Notes: generated from the sequence alone by a model not told the origin. Positions 32,896 to 42,881 are shown, numbered from the stretch's first letter. The stretch: DNA of 64,000 nt from Paenibacillus sp. 1781tsa1 (GCF_024159265.1 NZ_JAMYWY010000001.1:4216001-4280000); one strand, 5' to 3'. Numbers and translations are program-made.

Positions 32896-34212
32896 TTACG
32901 TATGTGCTTCCTGAACCTGTACGGGTTGTACAGGCAAACTTTCTTTTTTGAAACCGAGGTTAAAGAAGACATTGAGCAGGATCGCTGACAGGCTTCCTGT
33001 GATAATACCATCGCTAACAATAATCCGAATACTTTGAGGAAGCTGGGCAAATAGATCGGGTACAGCGGTAACGCCAAGTCCAAGAGAAACGGAGCAAGCC
33101 ACGATTAACAGATTGGATTGTTTGCCAAAGTCGACGTTTTGCAGCATTTTGATCCCGGATGAGACGACCATTCCAAACAGGACAACCGTCGCTCCTCCGA
33201 GGACAGCACTTGGAATAATGGTTGCAAAAGCAGCTACCTTTGGAATGAGTCCCAGAAAGACCAGAATGCCTCCGGCTGCAACAACGACATTGGTCGTTTT
33301 TACTTTGGAGAGCTGAACCAAACCAACATTCTGTGCAAAGGTATTGTATGGAAAAGCATTAAATATGCCGCCCAGGACAAACGCGAGACCTTCTGCGCGA
33401 TATCCCCGTGCCAGATCTTTCTCGTTAATAGGTTGATCACAGATTTTGCTCAAAGCCATAAAAACACCTGTTGATTCAATGATGACAACCGTCCCTACTA
33501 TGATCATTGTAATAATGGGACCGATTTCGAAGGTAGGCCATCCGAAGTAAAAGGGTTGGGGTAAATGGAACCAGGAGGCTTCCTGTACAGCAGTAAAATT
33601 CACTTTTCCCATGAAGGCTGCGATGAGGGTCCCCACGATAATACCAAGGAGAACAGCCAGGGATTTAACAAAGCCACGAGCATATCGATTCAGAATCAGA
33701 ATGAAAAGTAAAACACCAAATGAAAGGGCCAAATTGTCCAAACTTCCAAAATTCTCGCTGTTTGCTCCACCCGCCATGTTTTTAATACCGGTTGGGATTA
33801 ACGCAAGACCGATGATGGTTACCACTGTACCGATCACAACTGGTGGAAACAATTTGACAATTTTACTGAAAAACACGGCGAAGATGACGATAAATAAACC
33901 CGCTGCAATGATCGACCCATATATGGCAGGAATACCGTATTGCGATCCAATCGCTATCATGGGTGTCACCGCTACAAAAGAACTTCCCAGCACCGCGGGC
34001 AGACCAATCCCCAAGTACTTGCCTTTCCGAGCCTGAAGCCATGTTGCAATCCCACACGTTAACAGGTCAATGGAAACCAGATACGCCAACTGCTCTGCAG
34101 TCAGATTTAGTGCTCTGCCCACAAGCAAAGGTACCAGTATTGCTCCCGCATACATCGCTAATACGTGCTGAATCCCGAGTGAAAAAACTCTCATCTTTTT
34201 GGTTTCTTTCAT
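32896..34212 (-). CDS. Purine permease (nucleobase:cation symporter-2 family)
   Basis: 438 residues from ATG 34212 with GGGGGG upstream. About 12-14 hydrophobic segments. 'QHVLAMYAGAILVPLLVG', 'GLPAVLGSSFVAVTPMI' and 'FPYNTFAQNVGLVQLSKV' are NCS2 family hallmarks; the last, with Q and N, contributes to the purine site. Closest in feel to xanthine (PbuX) or urate (PucJ/K) permeases, but the substrate cannot be decided by eye. No purine riboswitch found upstream, unlike the xpt-pbuX operon. Confidence 0.88.
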   Translation of the reverse strand: MKETKKMRVFSLGIQHVLAMYAGAILVPLLVGRALNLTAEQLAYLVSIDLLTCGIATWLQARKGKYLGIGLPAVLGSSFVAVTPMIAIGSQYGIPAIYGSIIAAGLFIVIFAVFFSKIVKLFPPVVIGTVVTIIGLALIPTGIKNMAGGANSENFGSLDNLALSFGVLLFILILNRYARGFVKSLAVLLGIIVGTLIAAFMGKVNFTAVQEASWFHLPQPFYFGWPTFEIGPIITMIIVGTVVIIESTGVFMALSKICDQPINEKDLARGYRAEGLAFVLGGIFNAFPYNTFAQNVGLVQLSKVKTTNVVVAAGGILVFLGLIPKVAAFATIIPSAVLGGATVVLFGMVVSSGIKMLQNVDFGKQSNLLIVACSVSLGLGVTAVPDLFAQLPQSIRIIVSDGIITGSLSAILLNVFFNLGFKKESLPVQPVQVQEAHT

Positions 34213-34341
34213 CCCACGTTGCCCCCCTGAAATTAGAATCAACCGAACCGCTGCAAAATCATGTTATGTTGATTCACATTATATAAACTATTCAGGGAAG
34301 TTCCATGATTCATAACATAGAATTGTGATAAGAGATAAAGA

Positions 34342-34366
34342 GCCCAACTAAAATTGGGCGTGGTAT
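34342..34366 (-). terminator. Probable terminator in the permease upstream region
   Basis: GCCCAA/TTGGGC hairpin with 6-nt loop, then TCTTTATCTC on the minus strand, about 180 bases beyond the NRDE gene. The rest of the 34213-34543 gap has TATAAT-like runs near 34280 but no gene. Confidence 0.5.
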
Positions 34367-34543
34367 ACAAAAGGTACTCTCATACCGTTTATGTCGCGTT
34401 ATATAAGTTGACACAAAAGATTTGAAAGTACTCTTTGACACTCCGAAGAAAAGAAACATGAACGAGGGATTTAACTTCAGTGATTCAGTGTTTCATGTTA
34501 ATTCATAATGTCTGAACATCATTTGTTTCATATTCTCAGCTTG

Positions 34544-35320
34544 TCAGTTGAGTAGCTTGATGTTAAAACGTTGCTCCATTACCTCTCCGTTCTGGTGAAC
34601 CATTTCCGTGAAAAACACTTCTTCTCTGTTCATCAGAACAACCGATGAAGCTCTGGTCCCATAATCGAATTTCTCACTTCTGACGAAGATGGGAGAAAGC
34701 AAACGTTCCCACTCCAATGGAACACCGGTATGAGGAAGAAGTTCATCCACTGAAGGATCTGCAATTTGCAACAAACTTAATATTTGTTCAGTGAGAGTAT
34801 CCTCGTCCACGTTCTCCCCTTGAATGATTCTCTCCAGCCCTTCTTTCCCACGTTTCACCTTGGGCCATTCTGTATTGATCAAGTGGTTACTAATCCCGTA
34901 TATCCCCGGTTTCAACTTCATCACGACATTACCCACATTCGAATAATAATAGAGGTCGTCGCGATCCCCCACTAATAAGTTGTAGCCAGGATAATCATTG
35001 CGACTTTGCTCTGCTTGTTGTATATATTGCTCAGGTGTGGATGTTCCCTTTAAAAAGTCAGCAACCAGATCTCCTCTTGAGCCCTTGGCATGTGCCTCTT
35101 CATTCGGATCACGATAATTCGTAACAGCAGCCAGACGTCCACCAGTTGTTACGCCCATCCAGGTTCCCATTTTGGACAAATCCCGGCCAGCCAATATATG
35201 AGGATGGTCTTTCCAATAATGTACCTGAGCAGTAGGTCTGTGATAGAATTCATCCCTATTTGATCCCAATATAAGTGGATACTTTGGATGCATATGGTAA
35301 GCAAATAAAATTAAACACAT
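34544..35320 (-). CDS. NRDE family protein (TANGO2-like)
   Basis: 258 residues. Start chosen at ATG 35320 because the family begins Met-Cys, the Cys being the expected Ntn-type nucleophile; the TTG at 35332 sits too close to AGGAG. The name motif is visible as 'GSNRDEFYHRPT', followed by 'GRDLSKMGTWMGVTTGGRLAAVTNYR'. Bacterial members are of unknown biochemical role; the human homologue TANGO2 is linked to lipid and haem handling. Its stop is followed at distance by a hairpin near 34350. Confidence 0.88.
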   Translation of the reverse strand: MCLILFAYHMHPKYPLILGSNRDEFYHRPTAQVHYWKDHPHILAGRDLSKMGTWMGVTTGGRLAAVTNYRDPNEEAHAKGSRGDLVADFLKGTSTPEQYIQQAEQSRNDYPGYNLLVGDRDDLYYYSNVGNVVMKLKPGIYGISNHLINTEWPKVKRGKEGLERIIQGENVDEDTLTEQILSLLQIADPSVDELLPHTGVPLEWERLLSPIFVRSEKFDYGTRASSVVLMNREEVFFTEMVHQNGEVMEQRFNIKLLN

Positions 35321-35366
35321 GGGAATCTTCAACTCCTATATTCGTTAAACCTCTGATATCGGGGCT

Positions 35367-35666
35367 TTATATCGCATAATCAACTACAATGACATCTTCC
35401 ACCCAACCATCGAGGGAAGCTACAAATGCCTGATGAGCAGGATGTGGACCATAAGCACGCAGTGCGTCCTGATCTTCAAACGTCACTCTTAACCCAATCG
35501 TATAACCTTGAATACGGTCCGTTTCTTCCGTTGCATTAATTCCTGCGGTCAGCGCGGCAATTCCCGGGATTTGTTCCTGTAACGCGAGCAATTGAGCCAC
35601 CAATTCCTGCTGTTTGGCTAGCGTGGTTTTATCGTTAAATTTAAAAACAACCAAATGTTCAATCAT
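35367..35666 (-). CDS. Dabb (stress-responsive A/B barrel) domain protein
   Basis: 99 residues from ATG 35666, 8 bases after GGAG. 'IEHLVVFKFND', a central helix and 'YTIGLRVTFEDQDALRAYGPHPAHQAFV' match the Dabb ferredoxin-like fold, which forms dimers. Members include plant stress proteins and polyketide cyclases such as olivetolic acid cyclase; in bacteria most are uncharacterised. It sits 40-odd bases upstream of the NRDE gene and downstream of the TetR gene, all minus strand. Confidence 0.85.
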   Translation of the reverse strand: MIEHLVVFKFNDKTTLAKQQELVAQLLALQEQIPGIAALTAGINATEETDRIQGYTIGLRVTFEDQDALRAYGPHPAHQAFVASLDGWVEDVIVVDYAI

Positions 35667-35719
35667 TGTCATTTCTCCTTCGTCCATTCGAATAGTAAAG
35701 CGATTTCGTTAAAATGAAG

Positions 35720-36301
35720 TTAATTCAACAATTCCAATCCGCCCATCATATAGGGGACAACTCGCTGGGCCAAGTCAGCTGGCGATTCCTGTCTTCCATC
35801 CATATTCCATCGATACGTCATTCCATAGATCGACCAGCTTAGCATGGTTGCAGTAATTTTTAGTGTTTTGGGATCTGCATCCTTCGCCACTTTGCTCATT
35901 AATTCAAGAAGGAATTGCTCCAGTTGAGTCTTGATGTTCTCTTCAATAATTGGTGCAACCGTCTCATATTTTTTGATGCACCCATTGCTAGAGACGTGGT
36001 AATCACATAATGAAAATATAAGCTGCTGCATGGTTTCCGCTGATAACCGCGCATCCGGATTCACCCTTTTCGTTACATATTCCATAAAAGCATCCGATAA
36101 CAAGGCTTCGAGGAGTGCATATTTATCCTGAAAATGGGCGTAAAATGTGGCTCTGTTAATGGTGGCCTCTTCCGTAATGTTTTGAATCGTAATACTGTTG
36201 AAATTTTTAAGGTTCAGCTGAGCTAAAAACGCATCAAGGATTAATTGCCGAGTGCGAATCACACGCGGATCGTTAGAATTTGAAGTTAATATTCCTGACA
36301 T
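35720..36301 (-). CDS. TetR/AcrR family transcriptional regulator
   Basis: 193 residues. N-terminal HTH 'ILDAFLAQLNLKNFNSITIQNITEEATINRATFYAHFQDKYALLEALL' layout is diagnostic; the C-terminal ligand domain resembles TetR_C in the YfiR/DhaS-like group ('CDYHVSSNGCIKKYE'). It is divergent from the Old Yellow Enzyme gene 220 bases away, so it probably represses itself and that gene. No operator palindrome could be assigned with confidence. Two Cys residues ('DYHVSSNGC') could sense electrophiles, a guess consistent with an OYE target. Confidence 0.88.
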   Translation of the reverse strand: MSGILTSNSNDPRVIRTRQLILDAFLAQLNLKNFNSITIQNITEEATINRATFYAHFQDKYALLEALLSDAFMEYVTKRVNPDARLSAETMQQLIFSLCDYHVSSNGCIKKYETVAPIIEENIKTQLEQFLLELMSKVAKDADPKTLKITATMLSWSIYGMTYRWNMDGRQESPADLAQRVVPYMMGGLELLN

Positions 36302-36522
36302 TTCCTAATACTCCTTTGTACTAAAGATCGGTGGATAGGTTCTTCCCATTATAGATAAGTGCTGTTTATACAACAAGTGAACTGGCGTTCCAAAACATCA
36401 TACAATTTACGAATTCTTTCGCTTAAGCAACAAAACAATCGAACTGTTGGTTGAGCAAGCTCGCAGGGATTGCTAACATTGCACTCGTACCCACTGAGAG
36501 GTACAACATAATGGAGGTGCAT

Positions 36523-37641
36523 ATGTTGAGTAATCCACAATATAACATCATTTCTACGGAGCGTTTGTTTCAGCCATACACCGTTTCAAAGCTAACCCTG
36601 TCCTCACGCATCGTCATGTCCCCCATGGCTCGTGCTTTCTCCCCGAACGGTGTCCCGGGCTCTGACGTAGCCGCATATTATCGCCGGCGTGCCGAGCAGG
36701 GTGTTGGACTCATTATTACAGAAGGTGCGACCATTGAACATCCGTCTGCATCAAGTGAGTCTAGAATCCCTCATATGTATGGAGAAGAAGCTCTGCAGGG
36801 CTGGGCTGAAGTGGTCAAACAAGTTCATGAAGCTGGCGGCAAAATCTTCCCTCAGATTTTACACATGGGAATCGTTCGTCCTTCAGGATCTGACCCACAC
36901 CCGGAAGCGGCATCACTGAGTCCATCGGGAGTTGATATGGAAGGTACGCAAGTAGGTGCGCCCATGACGGAGGCAGAGATCGCAACTGTGATTCAAGCTT
37001 ATGCTGATGCAGCAGTTAATGCTCAACGCATCGGTTTTGACGGCATTGAACTTCACGGTGCACACGGTTTTCTGATCGATCAGTTTTTCTGGAAAACGAC
37101 GAATAGGAGAACAGACCACTATGGTGGTGACCTTCAGAAACGAACCCAATTCGCGGTTGAACTTGTAATGGCAGTTCGTGCTGCGGTAGGTCCTGATTTT
37201 CCTATTGCAATGCGGATTTCCCAATGGAAAATGAATGATTATCAAGCCAGACTGTTCGACACACCGAAACAACTGGAACACTTCCTTCGTTTGCTGGTTG
37301 ATGCAGGTGTAGATATCTTCCACTGCTCGACACGACGCTTCTGGGAGCCTGAGTTTGAAGGATCTGATCTTGGATTTGCAGGTTGGGTGCGGAAGCTGAG
37401 TGGTCAAACCACGATTACAGTCGGTTCTGTAGGGATGCCGGATGAGTCTGACACAGGAGGTACTAAAGTTGAGCATCCAGGTATGGGCGAACTTATGAAG
37501 CGATTCGATCAACAAGAATTTGATCTGGTGGCTGTTGGACGTGCGTTGCTCGGTGACCCAGCATGGGCCGCCAAAGTACGCGAAGGCCGCCTATCAGAGA
37601 TTCAGGGTTTTACACCTGAAGTGCTGGCGACTTTACAGTAA
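36523..37641 (+). CDS. NADH:flavin oxidoreductase / Old Yellow Enzyme family
   Basis: 372 residues from ATG 36523 with GGAGGTG upstream; the longer frame starts before the ribosome site. TIM-barrel FMN enzyme: 'SRIVMSPMARAFS', 'GLIITEGATIEHP', catalytic-type pair in 'FDGIELHGAHGFLIDQFFWKTTNRRTD' (H and H/N positions) and 'LVAVGRALLGDPAW' for FMN phosphate. It reduces activated C=C bonds of electrophilic compounds using NAD(P)H. Divergent TetR gene suggests inducible detoxification. Confidence 0.92.
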   Translation: MLSNPQYNIISTERLFQPYTVSKLTLSSRIVMSPMARAFSPNGVPGSDVAAYYRRRAEQGVGLIITEGATIEHPSASSESRIPHMYGEEALQGWAEVVKQVHEAGGKIFPQILHMGIVRPSGSDPHPEAASLSPSGVDMEGTQVGAPMTEAEIATVIQAYADAAVNAQRIGFDGIELHGAHGFLIDQFFWKTTNRRTDHYGGDLQKRTQFAVELVMAVRAAVGPDFPIAMRISQWKMNDYQARLFDTPKQLEHFLRLLVDAGVDIFHCSTRRFWEPEFEGSDLGFAGWVRKLSGQTTITVGSVGMPDESDTGGTKVEHPGMGELMKRFDQQEFDLVAVGRALLGDPAWAAKVREGRLSEIQGFTPEVLATLQ

Positions 37642-37864
37642 GAACAAAACCCAGTTTCTTTAGCTGTTTTTCCTCATATCTATAGGTTTGAACTCATGAA
37701 TCAACTATACTAAGCAAAGGGCTCGCTCTCCCTCTGGGATTGCGGGTGTTTTGTTATTGGAGATATCTGTCCGCTCTTACACTTCGAGCAATAGCAATAT
37801 CGTTCAAGAAAATTCCTTCTTTGCAACCTATAATGACCTTAACATACCAGAAAGAAGGTGCATC

Positions 37865-38716
37865 ATGACTCGGGAAGTCCGAACTGTGGTATTTGATACC
37901 GATCTACAGCTAGAAGCTTATCAATTTGAAGGCATTATGCAGAAGTTTCCGAATCATTTTCATGACTATTACGTCATTGGATTTATTGAGCAAGGCAAGC
38001 GTCACCTCGTCTGCAACAACGAAGAATACATTCTGAATAGTGGCGACATGATTGTCTTTAACCCACATGATCCTCATGCCTGCGAACAGGTCGATGGCAG
38101 AACTCTCGATTATCGCTGTATCAATGTCCAGCCTGAGGTTATGTTAGAGTATGCGAGAGAGATTACTGGACAAGCTTACTTGCCGCGGTTTACATCCCCC
38201 GTTCTCTACCAAAGTGAACTTGTGGGTTCCCTGCATGAGCTTCATCAGATGATTCTGGAGGAGCAATCGGATTTCTGCAAAGAAGAATTGTTACTCTTTC
38301 TGCTGGATCAATTAATGCGAGACTATTCGGATGCTGAACCACCTGTATCCACGCAGGATGTCACCACAGAGATCAGGCACATATGTGATTACATAGAAGC
38401 GCATTACATGGAGAGCATTTCGCTGAACGAGTTAGCCGTTTTGACGGAGATGAGTAAGTATCACCTGCTGCGTTTATTCACTCGCCAGAAAGGGATATCC
38501 CCTTACCGCTACCTGGAAACCATTCGCATTAATCAAGCCAAACGTCTGCTGGAACAAGGCCTGCTTCCGATTGAAGTAGCCGCACAGACAGGATTCAGTG
38601 ACCAGAGCCATTTCACGAATTTTTTCAAAAAACTGATCGGCCTGACGCCGAAGCAATATAGACGTATCTTCAACCATGATGCGGAATTGAAACGAACTAT
38701 CGATAACCTCGTATGA
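37865..38716 (+). CDS. AraC family transcriptional regulator
   Basis: 283 residues from ATG 37865 behind GAAGGTG; the upstream extension is not supported. N-terminal cupin ligand domain ('FPNHFHDYYVIGFIEQGKRHL', 'FNPHDPHACEQVDG') and C-terminal double HTH ('ISLNELAVLTEMSKYHLLRLF', 'PIEVAAQTGFSDQSHFTNFFKK'). The stop overlaps the start of the EamA transporter gene (ATGA), so the two are co-translated and the regulator likely controls this transporter. Confidence 0.94.
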   Translation: MTREVRTVVFDTDLQLEAYQFEGIMQKFPNHFHDYYVIGFIEQGKRHLVCNNEEYILNSGDMIVFNPHDPHACEQVDGRTLDYRCINVQPEVMLEYAREITGQAYLPRFTSPVLYQSELVGSLHELHQMILEEQSDFCKEELLLFLLDQLMRDYSDAEPPVSTQDVTTEIRHICDYIEAHYMESISLNELAVLTEMSKYHLLRLFTRQKGISPYRYLETIRINQAKRLLEQGLLPIEVAAQTGFSDQSHFTNFFKKLIGLTPKQYRRIFNHDAELKRTIDNLV

Positions 38717-39642
38717 CGAGTCATCATAACACCAATGCCGCTACCGGACATTTGCTTGCCTTATTTACCATATTGATCTGGGGAACTACCTTTGTCTCGA
38801 CAAAGGTCCTGTTGAATGATTTTACTCCTGTAGAAATTTTATTTTTTCGCTTTCTGATCGGTTATTTGGTACTCGTATTAATCTATCCGCGTTCACTGCG
38901 GACCGCCTCATTTAGAGAAGAATGGTTATTTATCGGAGCAGGAATATGTGGAGTAACGCTATATTTTCTCATTGAAAATATTGCACTGGTGTATACAACT
39001 GCTTCCAACGTGGGTGTCATTGTCTCCATTGCCCCGTTCTTCACTGCTGTGCTCGCCAATTACTTCCTGGAGGGTGAGAAGTTAACTCGCCGCTTTATAA
39101 TCGGATTTGGGATTGCCTTGAGCGGTATCCTACTCATTGCACTGAACGGCAGTTTGGTTCTGCAACTGAATCCGGTAGGTGATCTGCTTGCTTTCATAGC
39201 ACCTGCGGTATGGGCCATTTATTCTGTATTAATGCGTAAAATTGGCCAGCTTCGCTATCACACCATTGGTGCGACCCGCAAAGTGTTCTTATATGGCCTG
39301 ATCTTCATGCTGCCAGCTCTTTTCCTGTTTGAATTCCATCTGGAACTCGGGCGCTTCACGAGTATGACCAATCTTTCTAATTTTCTCTACCTCGGTCTGG
39401 GTGCCTCCGCGCTGTGTTTCGTGACCTGGAACCAGGCTGTGAATCTTCTCGGAGCTATCAAAACGAGTGTATATATCTATCTGGTGCCTGTCATTACTGT
39501 CGTGTCATCTGCACTAATTCTTCAAGAACAGATAACCTGGGTGATTGTGCTTGGTGCGTTCTTAACCCTATTCGGCTCTTACATTTCAGAGCGCAAAGGA
39601 CACAAGCTTAACAACAAAAACACTAATGCGCGTAGCGGTTAG
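38713..39642 (+). CDS. EamA/DMT family transporter
   Basis: 309 residues with ten predicted transmembrane helices in two EamA repeats: 'LFTILIWGTTFVSTKVLL' opening the first and 'LLAFIAPAVWAIYSVLMRKIG' the second. 'YTTASNVGVIVSIAPFFTAVLA' is typical. Usually an exporter of amino acids or other metabolites. Starts within the AraC stop codon, without its own spacing, which indicates translational coupling. Confidence 0.92.
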   Translation: MTSHHNTNAATGHLLALFTILIWGTTFVSTKVLLNDFTPVEILFFRFLIGYLVLVLIYPRSLRTASFREEWLFIGAGICGVTLYFLIENIALVYTTASNVGVIVSIAPFFTAVLANYFLEGEKLTRRFIIGFGIALSGILLIALNGSLVLQLNPVGDLLAFIAPAVWAIYSVLMRKIGQLRYHTIGATRKVFLYGLIFMLPALFLFEFHLELGRFTSMTNLSNFLYLGLGASALCFVTWNQAVNLLGAIKTSVYIYLVPVITVVSSALILQEQITWVIVLGAFLTLFGSYISERKGHKLNNKNTNARSG

Positions 39643-39713
39643 TGTTTGCTTCATTTTTTACGGATATAACTGGAACTCTTGGTTGACCACCGTTGACATG
39701 CAGCAGAATTCAT

Positions 39714-40415
39714 TCATTTGATCTCATTCAATTGAGACAGCAGAATCTCCAGTTCCTCTTGCTCCAGATGACGCCATTGACCCCGCTCCAGTTGATCCAG
39801 CGTAATATTCATAATTCGGATGCGCTCCAGTTTCAGGACTCGGTATCCCAAGGCTTTGCACATTCTGCGGATCTGCAGGTTGAGACCCTGTGTCAGAATA
39901 ATACGAAATACATTGTCACTTTGCCTATACACTTCGCAGGGCTTAGTTACTACGTCCAGAATTTCAACGCCTTTAGACATGGACTTTACAAATTCGTCGG
40001 TTACAGGTTTGTCTACAGTCACTACATATTCTTTATCATGATTATGCTCCGAACGCATCATCTTGTTCACAATGCCTCCATCATTCGTAAGCAAAATCAA
40101 CCCCTCAGATGCCTTATCCAGCCTGCCTATTGCAAATATGCGAGAAGGATAATTCATATATTGAATGATATTCCCTTCCACATGTGCTGCTGCTGTGCAG
40201 ACAATACCGATGGGTTTGTTCAGAGCAATGTAGACAGGTTCGCTGTCATTACGAGGAATCTCCTTGCCATCAATGAGTACCACATCGTCAGGTTCAACAT
40301 TCGCCCCTTTTTCACATACCCTGCCATTGATCGTTATACGTCCTGCTTGAATTAATCGGTTCGTTTCCCTGCGGGAGCAGAATCCCGTTTCACTTATGTA
40401 TTTGTTAATTAACAT
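39714..40415 (-). CDS. rluF: 23S rRNA pseudouridine synthase RluF-like
   Basis: 233 residues. S4 domain at the N-terminus ('LINKYISETGFCSRRETNRLI'), then the RsuA-type catalytic motif 'GRLDKASEGLILLTND' with the nucleophilic Asp, and 'LTQGLNLQIRRMCKALGYRV'. The sequence pattern, in particular 'GLNLQIRRMCKALGY', fits RluF (U2604/U2605 of 23S rRNA) rather than RluB. Convergent with the EamA gene. RsuA-family paralogues are the only realistic alternative. Confidence 0.88.
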   Translation of the reverse strand: MLINKYISETGFCSRRETNRLIQAGRITINGRVCEKGANVEPDDVVLIDGKEIPRNDSEPVYIALNKPIGIVCTAAAHVEGNIIQYMNYPSRIFAIGRLDKASEGLILLTNDGGIVNKMMRSEHNHDKEYVVTVDKPVTDEFVKSMSKGVEILDVVTKPCEVYRQSDNVFRIILTQGLNLQIRRMCKALGYRVLKLERIRIMNITLDQLERGQWRHLEQEELEILLSQLNEIK

Positions 40416-40619
40416 GTGTCACCGCTTCTCATCTGTAATATATCTGCTGGTTCATTGAATTTAATGATGCGTTCATTTACTTCATGCAAGAGTTAGTACC
40501 TTGTACTGATTCTCATTCCCCATCATCTCATTTATACTGATACGAAGCAATGAATGGTTATATGAGAAGACATACAACGGTTCATAGGAAAGCCAAAATA
40601 CACTCTGGAAGGAGTATCC

Positions 40620-41252
40620 ATGGACAAAGTTACTCGATTTACAATTGATCCCGCTGATCCAAACTTAGACTCTGGCATATGGATTGGTGGAGAAATCGCA
40701 TACGTTGCAGACTGGCCGCTCAACCCTGAGGGGCAGCCTTTAATGCATCTGTTCTCCATCCATTGCAACACACTTTCACAGCAGGTCCATATCCCTTCTT
40801 TACCACAAGATAAATATATCTCGGTCTTCTCCACCTACTCCGCCTCCGAATACTTTCTGGACCAGGTAACCTATGCGGGAGATGAGCTGGAATGGAACGA
40901 AAATATTCTCGCAGGATACACTTATGTCTCGGTATCTACGCATCCGCTAACTTCCGTATGTCCCGTTTCACCCATTCCGTTAAGCGGTGTACGTTTGATT
41001 GAAATGGAGTTGGACGATCAGGAGTTCCCTGCATTTTCGTTTTTCTCTCCGACTTTACCAAACGGAATAAAAGGAATTGAGCATCTGGTAGAGGAGTATC
41101 AACTGGTGTGTCAAGTATATTCCGGAGATTTTCCTGATCCTTATCGAGATATATTGGGTCTTTCTGATGCAAACGGTTATTTATTTTTGCGAAAGGGTCT
41201 CGCGTCTGCTCACGCACCATTCGATGGAATTTTCTTTGTACAGACTGCTTAA
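40620..41252 (+). CDS. DUF1963 (YwqG-like) family protein
   Basis: 210 residues, ATG with GGAAGGAG upstream. The layout 'GGEIAYVADWPLNPEGQPLMHLFSIHC', a strand-rich body and 'YPDPYRDILGLSDANGYLFLRK'-like end (here 'FPDPYRDI') resembles the YwqG/DUF1963 fold, where a 'G-x-P-x-W-P ... L-x-F-L-x-Q-I' pattern is usual. Function unknown; some members sit in toxin/immunity contexts. Family call is tentative. Confidence 0.55.
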   Translation: MDKVTRFTIDPADPNLDSGIWIGGEIAYVADWPLNPEGQPLMHLFSIHCNTLSQQVHIPSLPQDKYISVFSTYSASEYFLDQVTYAGDELEWNENILAGYTYVSVSTHPLTSVCPVSPIPLSGVRLIEMELDDQEFPAFSFFSPTLPNGIKGIEHLVEEYQLVCQVYSGDFPDPYRDILGLSDANGYLFLRKGLASAHAPFDGIFFVQTA

Positions 41253-41299
41253 TGGCTATATGTTGAGGTTAGGTACCATCATATAGAACGGCTAATCAG

Positions 41300-41336
41300 A
41301 ACGTTTCCCGTCTACTCAGACAGGGAACGTTTTTTG
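41300..41336 (+). terminator. Terminator after the DUF1963-like gene
   Basis: AACGTTTCCCGTCT pairs with AGACAGGGAACGTT over a 4-nt loop, then TTTTT. Confidence 0.85.
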
Positions 41337-41582
41337 ATATATGCCCAGTTTACAATCCTCGATGAATACCAATGCAATATTGTTAAAAGGTCATATTGAT
41401 TGGATCGTATCTATCCTTTCGACACGAAATCGTTTTAGAAAAAAATGTAACACGAATTTTCAAAACTTAACATTATTTTACAATAAAAAGCATGTACATT
41501 TGGGCAATTATGGTATAAGTTATATATGAAATAAACATTAATTACATAATATAAAATTTTCATCCAACTAGGAGGCGGGCTT
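41337..41582 (+). promoter_or_regulatory. AT-rich promoter region of the MFS operon
   Basis: No gene. An extended -10 (TGGTATAAG, TATAAG at 41514-41519) or TTGGGC-N17-TATATG could serve the downstream operon, whose first gene begins at TTG 41583 behind AGGAGGC. Confidence 0.45.
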
Positions 41583-42791
41583 TTGAAAAGAATATTCGCT
41601 CTAAGCTGCGGTTTTTATCTGTTAATCGGCATAACCAGCGTTGTGCTCGGTGCACTTCTCCCTGTTTTATTGTCATATTATGAGCGCGGTTACAGTGATG
41701 GCGGATTTTTGTTATTTCTGCAGTTTCTTGGATTTCTTGTCGGTGTACTTGTAGCTCCTGCCCTGACAGCCCGTATCGGAAGAAAAGCCATGCTTACCCT
41801 TGCCTTGATCTGTATTGTAGCCGCCTATACATTACTCGGTTTTTTGCCATCCTGGGCTGTAGTTCTCCTTCTCACAATTATCGTAGGTTTCGGCTCAGGT
41901 ATCATCGAACCCTCTGTAGGTGCATTCACGATCGAATTCACTGAGAATCAGAAGGCAGTCGCCATGTCTAAGCTGGATGTCTTTTTTGCTCTTGGAGCAC
42001 TTCTCATTCCTGCTGTCGCTGCTTTATTTATCTGGATGGACATGTGGCATCTCACTTTTTATGCGGTGGCTGTGTTGTCACTGGTTCTCATGCTGCTATG
42101 GATCACTATGCCCCGGCCAGCCGCAATGTATCTGGAACAAGCTGGTGAGAATACAGTGGCGCATGCAGCAGGTAAAGCCAGATATTCGAGAAAACATCTC
42201 GGTCTGCTGACGATTTTCGTTATCTTCTTTTTCATCTACATGGGATTGGAACTGGGATTAATGAACTTCCTGCCCTCCATTCTCGTAGAACGACTGCAGC
42301 TTCAGGAATCTGTCGCATCACTAAGTGTCTCCATCCTGTGGATTGCGATGATCATCGGTCGTCTTTTCTCCGGGAAAATAGCGGAAGCCGTCAACTATAT
42401 GCCTTTCCTGATCTGGAGTACAGTCGGTACGTTTTTGTTCGCAGTTGCTATGGTATTTGTAACTGGACTGTGGGCAACGTATGTGCTGATCTTCGGAACC
42501 GGTCTGTTCATGTCAGGGCTGTTCTGTATCGCACTTGTCTATGCTAATGTTCTGATTCCCGGCATGACCGAGCGGACAACCAGTATCCTGATTGCATCGG
42601 GTGGTATTGGAGGTGCCATCTTGCAGTATGTGACTGGATGGAGTATGAGTACCTGGCCTGTTGTGAATACGATCTGGATTTTGGCCGGATTCTGTCTGAT
42701 CCTGCTCCTCACATTGATGGTCTCTCATCTATGGACTGTAAAAAATAATGCAGTAAGTGCTACTCTCGCACAACATAGTAAGGAAATGTAA
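41583..42791 (+). CDS. MFS transporter
   Basis: 402 residues, TTG start after AGGAGGC. Twelve predicted transmembrane helices; 'GVLVAPALTARIGRKAMLTLALI' is the MFS motif A loop between helices 2 and 3, and 'GSGIIEPSVGAFT' follows in helix 5. Overall resembles the FucP/YfkF-like sugar-type or exporter branch. It opens a row of four plus-strand genes (aminotransferase, zinc dehydrogenase, HAD phosphatase), so it may export their product. Direction of transport is not evident from sequence. Confidence 0.9.
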   Translation: MKRIFALSCGFYLLIGITSVVLGALLPVLLSYYERGYSDGGFLLFLQFLGFLVGVLVAPALTARIGRKAMLTLALICIVAAYTLLGFLPSWAVVLLLTIIVGFGSGIIEPSVGAFTIEFTENQKAVAMSKLDVFFALGALLIPAVAALFIWMDMWHLTFYAVAVLSLVLMLLWITMPRPAAMYLEQAGENTVAHAAGKARYSRKHLGLLTIFVIFFFIYMGLELGLMNFLPSILVERLQLQESVASLSVSILWIAMIIGRLFSGKIAEAVNYMPFLIWSTVGTFLFAVAMVFVTGLWATYVLIFGTGLFMSGLFCIALVYANVLIPGMTERTTSILIASGGIGGAILQYVTGWSMSTWPVVNTIWILAGFCLILLLTLMVSHLWTVKNNAVSATLAQHSKEM

Positions 42792-42881
42792 ACATCGTTT
42801 CTTAAGGGAGGTGATGCCCGCATCATCCGGGATTGTTGAGCTTCGTTCGAGCTAGTACACCATTATATTGGAGGAAATCAT

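Noticed and set aside
34213..34400. Possible purine riboswitch before the permease
   Set aside because: I could not find the conserved paired loops or core of the xpt-type aptamer; only a simple hairpin is present.
42803..42858. A strong Shine-Dalgarno (AAGGGAGGTGAT) with a 13-codon frame before the aminotransferase
   Set aside because: The ATG is fused to the Shine-Dalgarno, too close to be used well; the peptide is not convincing as a gene or leader.
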